Shown here: positions 1 to 6,753 of the stretch, in pieces | Layout of the letters: every line of letters begins with the position of its first letter | Numbering within the stretch: the first letter of the stretch is position 1 | Made by a program: the position numbers and the translations under genes | DNA from: DASSZN01 sp035702805 | Lineage (GTDB): Bacteria; Chloroflexota; Chloroflexia; Thermomicrobiales; Thermomicrobiaceae | Direction: 5' to 3' | DNA length: 12,403 nt | NCBI GenBank assembly: GCA_035702805.1 | Contig: DASSZN010000269.1 | Location: 1 to 12,403, forward strand | Notes under the pieces: model-generated | Told to the model about the DNA's origin: nothing | Seen by the model: only the letters and a program-made list of their open reading frames with translations | Databases searched by the model: none

Positions 1-912
1 CTAGTCGTGGGGAAGGAGTTCGGCCGCCTCGACGCGGGCCCCCGCCGTGGCCAGCGGGACGTCCAGGCTGGTTCCGCCCAGGTGGTAGCGGCTCGCCACG
101 TCGGCCATCGCGGCGGCGACCGCGGCCGCCCGCTCCGGCGCGACCAGCGCCAGCACCGACGGGCCGGCACCGCTCAGCGAGGCACCGTAGGCGCCGCTCG
201 CGCGTGCCGCGGCGATCATCTCGGGCAGGTACGGGTAGAGCATCGTCCGGTACGGCTGGTGCAGCCGGTCGTCCATCGCCAGACCCAGCAGGTCGAGCTC
301 GCCACTTCCCAGGGCCAGCACCAGCAGCGCGCAGCGGGCCGCGTTGGCCACCGCGTCCGCGCGCGGGATCTCGGCCGGCAGCACGGCGCGCGCGTCGCGC
401 GTCAGCCCGGCGCGGTCCGGGACGAACAGCGTCGCGCGCGGCTCGACGGCCAGCGGCACCCGGTGGGCCACGACCCGCTCACCGTCCCGCACCACCACCA
501 CCACGCCACCGTACAGCGCCGCCGCAACGTTGTCGCCGTGCCCCTCGACGGCGGTGCCCAGCCGCAGGATCGCGTCTTCGTCCAGCGGGTTCCCCAGCAG
601 GTGGTTACCAACGAGCAGGCCGCCGACGAGCGCCGCGGCGGAGCTTCCGAGGCCACGCGCCACCGGGATGTCCGCGCGAACGCTGACCTGGCAGGCCGGG
701 AGCTCGCGTTCCGCCAGACGTGCCGCCTGCCGCATGCCCGCCAGCACCAGATCCTCGCCGCCGCCGAGGTCGGGCCCGCCCACCCGCCGCGACCCGCCGG
801 CGGGCATCTGCACCACGTCAATCCTGAGCGGAAGGTCGATCGCCACCGCCAGCGCGTCGAAGCCGGGGCCGAGGTTGGCGCTGGAGGCCGGTACCGTCAC
901 GCTAAAGCGCAT
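1..912 (-). CDS. thrB: Homoserine kinase
   Basis: A cytosolic GHMP-family kinase that phosphorylates L-homoserine to O-phosphohomoserine using ATP, the penultimate step of threonine synthesis. The 303-residue length is normal for the family and the gene is complete, with the stop at the window edge. Visible GHMP motifs are PASSANLGPGFD (residues 8-19), the ATP-binding loop PVARGLGSSAAA (83-94), EGHGDNVAAALYGG (123-136) and the C-terminal glycine loop SLSGAGPSVLAL (245-256). The homoserine kinase signature DRLHQPYR is at 215-222. It starts with ATG and overlaps the 3' end of thrC by 11 bp, so the two are probably translationally coupled in one thrC-thrB transcript. EGHGDN replaces the more usual EGHPDN, a minor change. 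The motif set separates it well from mevalonate kinase and galactokinase. Confidence 0.96.
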   Translation of the reverse strand: MRFSVTVPASSANLGPGFDALAVAIDLPLRIDVVQMPAGGSRRVGGPDLGGGEDLVLAGMRQAARLAERELPACQVSVRADIPVARGLGSSAAALVGGLLVGNHLLGNPLDEDAILRLGTAVEGHGDNVAAALYGGVVVVVRDGERVVAHRVPLAVEPRATLFVPDRAGLTRDARAVLPAEIPRADAVANAARCALLVLALGSGELDLLGLAMDDRLHQPYRTMLYPYLPEMIAAARASGAYGASLSGAGPSVLALVAPERAAAVAAAMADVASRYHLGGTSLDVPLATAGARVEAAELLPHD

Positions 913-2164
913 CGGCCAGCACCGCCTCGAGCGCCGCGAGCGTCGGGTCGATCACGACGGGGCGGTTCGCCAGCGGGTGCCCCTCCGAACCGGGCCCGAG
1001 GTGGTAGGCCATCACCGCGTCCGCGTCCTTCATCAGGTGCCCGGTCAGGACCCCGGCGACGAACGCGTTGGGCGGGATCGTCCCGGCCACTACCAGCTTG
1101 CGCAGTCCGGCCAGCGTCGCCGCCGAAGCCGGCTCGCAGCCGATCCCCGCCCGGTCGATCATCGCCTTCGCATCCAGGATCTCGGGGTCGGTGACTGCCT
1201 CGACCACACCGTCGGTCAACTCGACGGTGCGGCGTGCCTTGGGGTAGCTGACCGGGTCGCCGATGCGGATCGCCGTCGCGACCGTGTCGGCCAGGACCGG
1301 CTCGTAGTCCTCCCAGCCGCGCCGGTAGGCCGCGTAGAAGGGCGCCGCGCCGGCCGCCTGGATCACGGCGATGCGCGGCAGTCGGGTCAGCAGCCCAGCC
1401 GCCTGCAGGTCCATCAGCGCCTTGCCGAAGGCGCTCGAGTTGCCGAGGTTCCCGCCCGGAAGCACGACCCAGTCCGGCAGCCGCCAGTCGAGCTGGTGGA
1501 GCAGCTCGAAGAGGATGGCTTTCTGTCCCTCGAGCCGGAACGGGTTGATCGAGTTCAGCAGGTAGATGCCGAACGCGCGAGCCGCGTCCTGCACCAGCGC
1601 CATCGCCGAGTCGAAGTCGCCGCGCACCTGCACGATGCGCGCGCCGTAGGCGATCGTCTGGCCCAGCTTGGCGGCGGAGATCTTCCCCTCGGGGATGAAG
1701 ACGACGGCCGGGATGCCGGCCGCCGCGGCGTAGGCGGCGACCGAGGCCGAGGTGTTCCCGGTCGACGCGCAGGCCACCAGGCGCGCCCCGACCCACTTCG
1801 CGTGGCTCGCGGCCACGGTCATGCCGCGGTCCTTGAAGGAGCCCGTCGGGTTCTCGCCCTCGTGCTTGAGGGCGAGGCGCGCGACGCCGGCCCAGCGGGC
1901 CAGCCCCGCGTCCTCGTAGAGGTTGGTGTTCCCCTCCGGCTTGGACACGATCGCCGCCTCCGGGATCGGCGGCAGCAGCTCGCGGTAGCGCCAGACACCG
2001 CTGTGGTCGACACCGCGCATCGCCACCAGGCGGCGGTCGAAGGCCGCTCGGTCCACCGGCTCGCTCAGGTCGAGCGCCACGTCGAGGAGCCCGCCGCAGG
2101 CGCAGCGGGTCACCAGCCGATCGGCCGGGTACCGCTCGCCGCACTCCATGCACCGTAGCTCCAC
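902..2164 (-). CDS. thrC: Threonine synthase
   Basis: A PLP-dependent fold-type II enzyme that converts O-phosphohomoserine to threonine and phosphate, acting directly after ThrB. The Schiff-base lysine is K111 in NPTGSFKDRGM; STGNTSAS (134-141) and the phosphate-binding PGGNLGN (236-242) are the other cofactor motifs. The 420-residue protein has an N-terminal zinc-ribbon-like patch with cysteines 5, 8, 21 and 23, as in many bacterial threonine synthases. I chose the GTG start at 2164 because it keeps the first of these cysteines; an in-frame ATG at 2149 would lose it. A GGAGAGG stretch lies upstream, at a rather long spacing. It is the first gene of thrC-thrB and ends inside thrB. No homoserine dehydrogenase gene is in the window. 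Two hairpins separate it from the upstream permease genes, so it likely has its own promoter, though I could not see a convincing one. Confidence 0.96.
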   Translation of the reverse strand: MELRCMECGERYPADRLVTRCACGGLLDVALDLSEPVDRAAFDRRLVAMRGVDHSGVWRYRELLPPIPEAAIVSKPEGNTNLYEDAGLARWAGVARLALKHEGENPTGSFKDRGMTVAASHAKWVGARLVACASTGNTSASVAAYAAAAGIPAVVFIPEGKISAAKLGQTIAYGARIVQVRGDFDSAMALVQDAARAFGIYLLNSINPFRLEGQKAILFELLHQLDWRLPDWVVLPGGNLGNSSAFGKALMDLQAAGLLTRLPRIAVIQAAGAAPFYAAYRRGWEDYEPVLADTVATAIRIGDPVSYPKARRTVELTDGVVEAVTDPEILDAKAMIDRAGIGCEPASAATLAGLRKLVVAGTIPPNAFVAGVLTGHLMKDADAVMAYHLGPGSEGHPLANRPVVIDPTLAALEAVLADAL

Positions 2165-2220
2165 CGCCGCCCCATCCTCTCCGCTGCCGGCCTGGCTACT
2201 GCCGACCCGTCGAACGACGA

Positions 2221-2245
2221 CGGCACAGGCAGGGTGCCTGTGCCG
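2221..2245 (-). terminator. Hairpin between permease operon and thrC
   Basis: A perfect 11-bp inverted repeat with a GGG loop (arms 2221-2231 and 2235-2245) lies 50 bp past the permease stop codon and 57 bp before the thrC start. On the minus strand it is followed by TCGTCGTTCG, not a real T-run, so termination may be weak or factor-assisted. It could also act in the thrC leader. Confidence 0.55.
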
Positions 2246-2264
2246 CGCCAGATGCGCTCGTGAT

Positions 2265-2281
2265 CGCGGCGCGTCGCCGCG
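2265..2281 (-). terminator. First 3' hairpin after the DppC-type gene
   Basis: A 7-bp perfect GC-only stem with a 3-nt loop (2265-2271 and 2275-2281) lies 13 bp beyond the stop codon of the upstream permease gene. It is in tandem with the longer hairpin at 2221-2245. There is no T-tract. Together they suggest a double GC-type terminator. Confidence 0.4.
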
Positions 2282-2294
2282 GGTGCCCGATGCC

Positions 2295-3257
2295 CTACAG
2301 CGTGTGCTGCGGGTCGATGGCGTCGCGCAGGCCGTCGCCGATGTAGTTGATGCTCAGCACGGCCAGGAAGATCATGATGCCGGGGAAGAGCACCAGGTAG
2401 GGCTGGATCTGGATGTAGTCCTGCGCGTCGTAGAGCAGCCGGCCCCAGGTCGGCGTGTCCGGCGGGAAGCCGAGACCGAGGAAAGACAGGGTCGACTCGG
2501 TGATGATCGCCGCGCCGACGCCCAGCGTCGCCGCCACGATCACCGGGCTGAGCGTGTTGGGCAGGATGTGCTTGAAGATCAGGCTGTTGGTGTTGGCGCC
2601 GATGCAGCGCGCCGCCTGAATGAACTCCATCTCCTTCACCGACAGGAAGGAGCCACGGACCAGACGGGCAACCGGCATCCATGCCAGGCCACCGATGACG
2701 ACCACGATGAGGATGAAGATTCCGAACAGCGTCCCCAGGGCTTTCGTCAGGCTGTCACGGAACAGGTAGATGATCAGCAGCAGCAGCGGCAGCGTCGGGA
2801 GAGCGAGGAACAGGTCGGTAATCCGCATCAGCACCGAGTCGAGGAAGCCGCCGAAGTAGCCCGACACCGCCCCGACGAGCGTGCCGAGCGAGATCGAGAC
2901 GAGCATGGCGACGACCCCGACGGCGATCGAGACGCGGCCGCCCCACATGATCTGCGCCAGCTCGTCGTGCCCGAGCGCGTCGGTGCCCATCGGGTGAGCC
3001 AGGGAGGGCGCCTGGCCGGCTCCGGCGATATCGATGGCCATCGTCGACTTGCCGTAGATCGCCGGCCCGAAGACCGCGAACAGGATCAGGAAGATGAAGA
3101 CGAAGGTGCCGCCCAGCGCCATCGTGTGCCGGCGATACTGCCGCCAGGCGTTGCTCCAGAGCGACCTCGGTTTCTTCGCTCCCAGCCCGTGGAGTTCCCC
3201 GAGCTTTTCCGCGGGAGCCGCCTGGGTGGTGGCCCGCGAGTCGCTGACCTCAGACAT
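2295..3257 (-). CDS. ABC transporter permease, DppC/OppC type
   Basis: An inner-membrane subunit of a peptide/nickel-type ABC importer; it would pair with the DppB-type permease upstream. The 320-residue protein has a cytoplasmic N-terminus of about 45 residues, a first membrane segment (about 47-65), the family signature HPMGTDALGHDELAQI (88-103) and then five further hydrophobic segments. The EAA loop that docks the ATPase is at about 211-234 (EFIQAARCIGAN and onward). TESTLSFLGLGFPPDTPTWG (253-272) and the C-terminal GDGLRDAIDPQ are typical of OppC/DppC proteins. The signature normally reads GTDxxGRD; here His replaces the Arg. The ATG at 3257 has AGGAGG 9 bases upstream. It lies 36 bp after the DppB-type gene, so the two are co-transcribed. 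Substrate cannot be told; no binding protein or ATPase gene is in the window. Confidence 0.93.
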   Translation of the reverse strand: MSEVSDSRATTQAAPAEKLGELHGLGAKKPRSLWSNAWRQYRRHTMALGGTFVFIFLILFAVFGPAIYGKSTMAIDIAGAGQAPSLAHPMGTDALGHDELAQIMWGGRVSIAVGVVAMLVSISLGTLVGAVSGYFGGFLDSVLMRITDLFLALPTLPLLLLIIYLFRDSLTKALGTLFGIFILIVVVIGGLAWMPVARLVRGSFLSVKEMEFIQAARCIGANTNSLIFKHILPNTLSPVIVAATLGVGAAIITESTLSFLGLGFPPDTPTWGRLLYDAQDYIQIQPYLVLFPGIMIFLAVLSINYIGDGLRDAIDPQHTL

Positions 3258-3293
3258 CGAACCCTGCCTCCTCGCCTACACCCAGAGCGGCTG

Positions 3294-4253
3294 CTACGAG
3301 TACTTGATCCGCGGATCGAGGATGCCGTAGACCACATCCGCGATCAGGTTGAAGACCACGACCAGGACCGCGAAGACGAACGAGATCGCCATGATCACCG
3401 GCGTGTCGCTGGAGTTGATCGACGCGATCAACAGCGAGCCCATGCCGGGAACCCGGAAGATCTGCTCGGTCACGACGGCGCCGGTGAAGACGCCCGGTAT
3501 GCTCAGGGCGATGATCGTCACCACCGGGATGAGCGCGTTACGCATGGCGTGGCGCGTGATCACCGTGTAGGCCGTCAGCCCCTTGGCCCGCCCGGTGCGA
3601 ACGTAGTCCTGGTGAATGCACTCCAGCATCGACGCCCGCACGTAGCGCGTCAGCGCGGCCGTCTGGAACAGTGCCAGCACGGCTACGGGCATGATGCCCT
3701 GTTTTATGTGGTCCCAGAACCCCAGTAATCCGGGCGTACTGATCGTCGTGTTGTAGATCATCGGGAGCCAGCCCAGCGCGATGCTGAAGAGCATGATGGC
3801 CAGCAGCCCGGTAAAGAAGGTGGGCAGGGAGAACCCCATGAACGCGATGGTCGTCATGGTGATGTCAAAGCCGGAGTACTGTTTCACGGCTGAGATGACG
3901 CCGATTGGTATGGCGATCAATACCGACAGGAGGTACGCAGTGCCGATGATCTCGAGGGTGGTCGGGAGGCGCTGCTCGAGCAGTCCGAGCACGGGAGAGC
4001 GGCTGGTGAAGGAGTATCCGAAGTTACCCTGGAGCATCGAGGTGAACCATTTGGCGTAGCGCACGGGGACCGGTTGATCCAGCCCCAGGTCCTTGCGCAG
4101 CTGCTGCCGCACCGCCGGCGGGATCGCCGGGTTCAGCGCGAACTCGGCCAGGGGATCGCCCGGTGCCAGCGCCAGGATGGTGAAGATCACCATGCTGATG
4201 GCAATCAAGGTCGGGATCGCGACCAGCAGCCGTCGAACCAGGTACCTGGTCAT
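3294..4253 (-). CDS. ABC transporter permease, DppB/OppB type
   Basis: An inner-membrane permease of the peptide/nickel uptake family and first gene of the permease pair. The protein starts with the typical MTRYLVRRLL and has six expected membrane segments (first about 10-30; others about 102-122, 134-160, 186-203, 240-262 and 285-310). LAPGDP (29-34), LGLDQPVPVRY (56-66), the ATPase-docking EAA loop DYVRTGRAKGL (216-226) and the ending LDPRIKYS (312-319) are all family hallmarks. I chose ATG 4253 because it gives the conserved N-terminus and the usual length of 319 residues; a TTG at 4271 would add six residues. The SD-like AGGGGAG touches this ATG, which is unusually close, while GGGAG 11 bases upstream is slightly far. 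Codons here look visibly less GC-extreme than in neighbouring genes. Substrate is unknown. Confidence 0.92.
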   Translation of the reverse strand: MTRYLVRRLLVAIPTLIAISMVIFTILALAPGDPLAEFALNPAIPPAVRQQLRKDLGLDQPVPVRYAKWFTSMLQGNFGYSFTSRSPVLGLLEQRLPTTLEIIGTAYLLSVLIAIPIGVISAVKQYSGFDITMTTIAFMGFSLPTFFTGLLAIMLFSIALGWLPMIYNTTISTPGLLGFWDHIKQGIMPVAVLALFQTAALTRYVRASMLECIHQDYVRTGRAKGLTAYTVITRHAMRNALIPVVTIIALSIPGVFTGAVVTEQIFRVPGMGSLLIASINSSDTPVIMAISFVFAVLVVVFNLIADVVYGILDPRIKYS

Positions 4254-4383
4254 CTCCCCTGCATCTCCCAACTCTGCTGCGACAGCAACCGGTCTGACGT
4301 CCCAGCGTGCCAGAACACCGTGCTCACCGAGATGCCATCACCGGCGATAGCCACCTTGGGGTTCCGATAATACTACGGTCAAA

Positions 4384-4409
4384 CGGACCACGCTAGATTT
4401 CGTGGACCG
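4384..4409. repeat. Imperfect inverted repeat in the permease leader
   Basis: Arms of 9 bases (4384-4392 and 4401-4409) match with one mismatch around an 8-base AT-rich centre (CTAGATTT). It lies about 130 bp upstream of the DppB-type start. It could be a regulator binding site or an RNA hairpin in the leader. There is no T-run that would make it a terminator. Confidence 0.4.
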
Positions 4410-4516
4410 CAAACCCAGGGCAACGACTGGTCGATTGACGAGTGTCCGGCGGGCCGAGCTCCGGGTCCACGCCCATCACCGCCCCGTGAATGGGCTAACG
4501 CTGTGCTCGGACCCCT

Positions 4517-4544
4517 AGCATACCCCATCGCACCGCGATGTCCA
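4517..4544 (-). promoter_or_regulatory. Candidate sigma-70-type promoter for the permease pair
   Basis: Read on the minus strand, TGGACA (4544-4539, five of six matches to the -35 consensus) is followed after 16 bases by TATGCT (4522-4517, four of six matches to the -10). It would start transcription near 4510. This is a visual match only; the long distance to the start codon lowers confidence. Confidence 0.35.
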
Positions 4545-4585
4545 TAGTCATGGCAATCGCCCGCGAGTCGGGGGTTCGCCGACGT

Positions 4586-4600
4586 GAGCCCGCCGGGCTC
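4586..4600 (-). terminator. Second hairpin downstream of the SPW gene
   Basis: A perfect 6-bp stem with a 3-nt loop (GAGCCC, GCC, GGGCTC) lies 24 bp beyond the stronger hairpin at 4624-4648. It is probably a backup terminator; there is no T-tract. Confidence 0.3.
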
Positions 4601-4623
4601 CTCGGATGCACCGCGCACGGCAG

Positions 4624-4648
4624 AGGGCCGCCCGGACAGGGCGGCCCT
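4624..4648 (-). terminator. GC-rich terminator of the SPW-repeat gene
   Basis: A 10-bp perfect stem (4624-4633 and 4639-4648) with a 5-nt loop lies 40 bp after the stop codon of the SPW-repeat gene. On the minus strand the tail is CTGCCGTGCG, with few T residues, as is common for terminators in very GC-rich genomes. Confidence 0.6.
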
Positions 4649-4688
4649 TCGACCGGGAACGGGCGGTGGTCGGGTCAGACGCGGCGGG

Positions 4689-5069
4689 CTATGCCTCGGC
4701 CGCGGTACCCGACGTCGCCATCGCGCTCCAGACGCCCAGCACGACGATGACGGCGCCCACGATGATGTCGTCCCAGAACACCGCGGCGGAGCCGGTGTTG
4801 TGGTAGATCCACGGGGAGGCGATCATCCAGGCGCCGAGGGCGATGATGATCCAGCTCAGCCAGGTCGTCGCCCGCGGGCCCCAGACCCGTATCGCCGCCA
4901 GCACCGCCACGATGGCGCCGACCACGATCGCGTTCCACATCGATCCGCGCAGGGGTGCGTAGCCGAGCACGAATGGCGCGATGATCAACCAGATGCCGGC
5001 AATGACGGTCAGCCCGCTTGCGGCGGCGTTCTGGCCGCTACGGGACGACCAGGTATTCCTCGGGTTCAT
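4689..5069 (-). CDS. SPW-repeat integral membrane protein
   Basis: A 126-residue membrane protein with four predicted hydrophobic segments (about 19-36, 46-61, 69-86 and 100-116). It carries two copies of the SPW-type unit: GIWLIIAPFVLGY (25-37) with WNAIVVGAIVAVL (45-57), and GAWMIASPWIYH (79-90) with WDDIIVGAVIVVL (99-111). Only the second copy has the literal SPW tripeptide (85-87); the first reads APF. The biochemical role of this family is not known to me; members are common in GC-rich bacteria. I chose ATG 5069 because AGGAG stands 8 bases upstream and the protein begins just before the first repeat; upstream in-frame extension is Arg/Pro-rich and not gene-like. It is transcribed alone, divergent from the aminotransferase cluster, and closed by hairpins downstream. 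Confidence 0.85.
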   Translation of the reverse strand: MNPRNTWSSRSGQNAAASGLTVIAGIWLIIAPFVLGYAPLRGSMWNAIVVGAIVAVLAAIRVWGPRATTWLSWIIIALGAWMIASPWIYHNTGSAAVFWDDIIVGAVIVVLGVWSAMATSGTAAEA

Positions 5070-5330
5070 GTCAGGCGCTCCTCTCAGCGAAGGAGCCGGG
5101 GGCGGTGCCGTACGGGGTATCCGCTGGGTCCGGATTGCCCGGTGCCCTCTCCCCGCGACGGCCGGCCGCCCGTCCACCCGTGCTGCCGGACGGCTCCAGC
5201 CCTCCTCGCGCTCCATCCGTCCCACTGGATGCTCCGCGGCGCCGCATCGAGCATCCCTTCCCGAGGTGCAAGTGGCGTTCCAGAAATCGATAGTGCCTCG
5301 CTACTCACCGCCACGTCCCCCACGGTCGGT

Positions 5331-5340
5331 TGTCATGACA
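5331..5340. promoter_or_regulatory. Perfect 10-bp palindrome, possible operator
   Basis: TGTCATGACA is a perfect palindrome ending 14 bp before the -35 box of the aminotransferase promoter. The flanked form TTGT-CATG-ACAC resembles the short GT...AC dyads bound by GntR-family repressors, but no regulator gene is in the window, so the link is only a suggestion. Confidence 0.35.
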
Positions 5341-5354
5341 CCTGCCGTCGGCCG

Positions 5355-5384
5355 TTGACAGCCAACCCGCCGGCCCCCTAGACT
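5355..5384 (+). promoter_or_regulatory. Sigma-70-type promoter of the aminotransferase cluster
   Basis: A perfect -35 TTGACA (5355-5360) and a -10 TAGACT (5379-5384, four of six matches) are separated by 18 bases. Transcription would begin near 5391, giving a leader of about 110 nt before the aminotransferase start. It is the best promoter match in the window. Confidence 0.65.
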
Positions 5385-5499
5385 GCCGCGACGTGGCCCG
5401 GCACAGCCCGCCGACTCCGCGCTTGACCGACGTCGCTACGGCGAGACCGGGCGGGCGGCGCCAGTCCCGGGGCGTGGACGTAGACGCAAGGAGGTGCCC

Positions 5500-6684
5500 G
5501 TGGGAGCGGTGGAGACCCAGTCCAAGAGCCAGATGATCCGCGAGCAGATGCCCGCGACGCTGAAGTACGCCTACCTCAATACCGGCACGTTCGGCCCGCT
5601 GCCGCGCGCCTCGATCGAGGCCATGCAGGCCTACCAGCAGGACGAGCTCGCCGAGGGCCGCATCGGCTCGGCCGGCTACCAGCGCGGCTTCGAGGCGCGC
5701 AATATGGCGCGCGCCGAGGTCGCCAAGATCTTCAACTGCCCGCCGGACAACGTCGCGCTGACCCGCCACACCACCGACGGCATGAACATCGGCATCCTCG
5801 GCCTCAACTGGCAGCCCGGTGACGAGCTCATCATCAGCGACATGGAGCACCCCGGCGGCCAGATCCCGGCCTACAACGTCGCCCGCCGCTACGGCGTCAC
5901 GCTGCGCCTGGCCCGCCTGGGCGACGGCACCGGCGACGTCGTCGGCAAGATCGAGCGACTGATCAGCCGCCGCACCCGCATGATCGTCGTCTCCCACCTG
6001 ACCTGGAACACCGGCACCGTCCTCCCGCTGGCGGATATCGTCGCCATGGCCCATCGCCACCATGTCCTGGTGGTCGCGGACGCCGCGCAGTCGGCCGCCT
6101 CCGTGCCGGTCGACCTGCCCGCGATGGGCATCGACGTCTATGGCGCGCCGGGACAGAAGTGGATGTGCGGCCCCGAGGGGACCGGCGCGACCTACGTCTC
6201 CGACGAGGCGCTCGACGTGATCCAGCCGACGGTGGTCGGCTACATGTCGATGGCCGGGCACGGTATGGAGACGGCGGGCGGCTACTTCCTGCCCGGTCCC
6301 GGCGCCCACCGCTTCGAGGTCGGCGGCGCCAACGGCCCGGCCATGCTGGGCCAGGCGAAGAGCGTCAACTTCATCAACGAGACGGTCGGCCTGGACTGGG
6401 CCTACCGGCGCATCGTTCAGCTCGGTCAGTACGCCTGGGACGGCCTGTCGAAGATCGATGGCGTGACGATGATCACGCCGAAGGACCAGATGGCGGGGCT
6501 GACCTGCTTCAACCTCGCGGGGATCGAGCCCCCGGCCCTGGTCGAGAAGCTCGTCGAGCACGGCGTCGTCATCCGCTACATCGGCACGCCCCTCTGCGCG
6601 CGCGTCTCGACCGGCTTCTACAACACCGAGGAGGACGTCGACCGGCTCGTCGCCGGCGTCGAGGAGATCAAGCGCTCGCTCTGA
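5500..6684 (+). CDS. Class V aminotransferase (cysteine desulfurase / isopenicillin N epimerase-like)
   Basis: A PLP enzyme of fold type I, class V. It begins with YLNTGTFGPLP (25-35), as in isopenicillin N epimerase and SufS-like proteins. The cofactor-ring Asp is D194 in VVADAAQSAA, and the Schiff-base lysine is K220 in APGQKW. EHPGGQIPAYN (116-126) corresponds to the substrate-side EHxxN region, and ARVSTGFYNTEEDVDRL (367-383) is the conserved C-terminal block. One cysteine, C366, sits just before that block, near where the mobile cysteine of desulfurases lies, but without its usual surrounding motif. Start GTG 5500 has AAGGAGG 5 bases upstream; GTG 5494 overlaps that site. It is first in a cluster with creatininase-like and DinB-like genes. 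An epimerase, lyase or transaminase role are all possible; the substrate is unknown. Confidence 0.9.
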   Translation: MGAVETQSKSQMIREQMPATLKYAYLNTGTFGPLPRASIEAMQAYQQDELAEGRIGSAGYQRGFEARNMARAEVAKIFNCPPDNVALTRHTTDGMNIGILGLNWQPGDELIISDMEHPGGQIPAYNVARRYGVTLRLARLGDGTGDVVGKIERLISRRTRMIVVSHLTWNTGTVLPLADIVAMAHRHHVLVVADAAQSAASVPVDLPAMGIDVYGAPGQKWMCGPEGTGATYVSDEALDVIQPTVVGYMSMAGHGMETAGGYFLPGPGAHRFEVGGANGPAMLGQAKSVNFINETVGLDWAYRRIVQLGQYAWDGLSKIDGVTMITPKDQMAGLTCFNLAGIEPPALVEKLVEHGVVIRYIGTPLCARVSTGFYNTEEDVDRLVAGVEEIKRSL

Positions 6685-6696
6685 CCGACGCCACTG

Positions 6697-6720
6697 CGGG
6701 CGCCGCGCAGGCGGCGCCCG
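6697..6720 (+). terminator. Intercistronic hairpin after the aminotransferase
   Basis: A perfect 10-bp GC-only stem with a GCAG loop (6697-6706, 6711-6720) begins 12 bp after the aminotransferase stop. No T-run follows. It may partly terminate or stabilise the upstream message, and so lower expression of the downstream creatininase-like gene relative to the aminotransferase. Confidence 0.4.
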
Positions 6721-6753
6721 GTCGGTCGCACGCTCGGGAGGGATGGACCGCCG

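Larger units (their letters stand above)
4254..4623. other. Noncoding region with the permease operon leader
   Basis: No gene-like open frame is seen. The base composition is less GC-rich near 4365-4400. It should hold the promoter and leader of the minus-strand permease pair. Visible elements are a possible -35/-10 pair at 4517-4544, an imperfect inverted repeat at 4384-4409 and a small hairpin at 4586-4600 belonging to the 3' end of the SPW gene. If the promoter call is right, the permease mRNA has a leader of about 250 nt. Confidence 0.5.
5070..5499. other. Divergent intergenic region, SPW gene / aminotransferase cluster
   Basis: No convincing gene is present. The right part (5331-5384) holds a palindrome and a good plus-strand promoter. 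For the minus-strand SPW gene I see only its ribosome binding site and no clear promoter. The rest, 5090-5330, is GC-rich sequence without recognisable content. Confidence 0.5.

Noticed and set aside
344..3728. Long plus-strand open frames opposite thrB, thrC and the permeases
   Set aside because: They are antisense shadows with skewed Arg/Asp/His/Val composition and no motifs; the minus-strand genes here are certain.
4379..4618. A 79-codon minus-strand frame in the noncoding region
   Set aside because: It has no ribosome binding site or homology-like pattern, and overlaps the candidate promoter and terminator hairpins.
5070..5225. A longer N-terminus for the SPW protein (52 more residues)
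   Set aside because: The extension is Arg/Pro-rich, low in complexity and lacks a ribosome binding site, while ATG 5069 has AGGAG 8 bases upstream.
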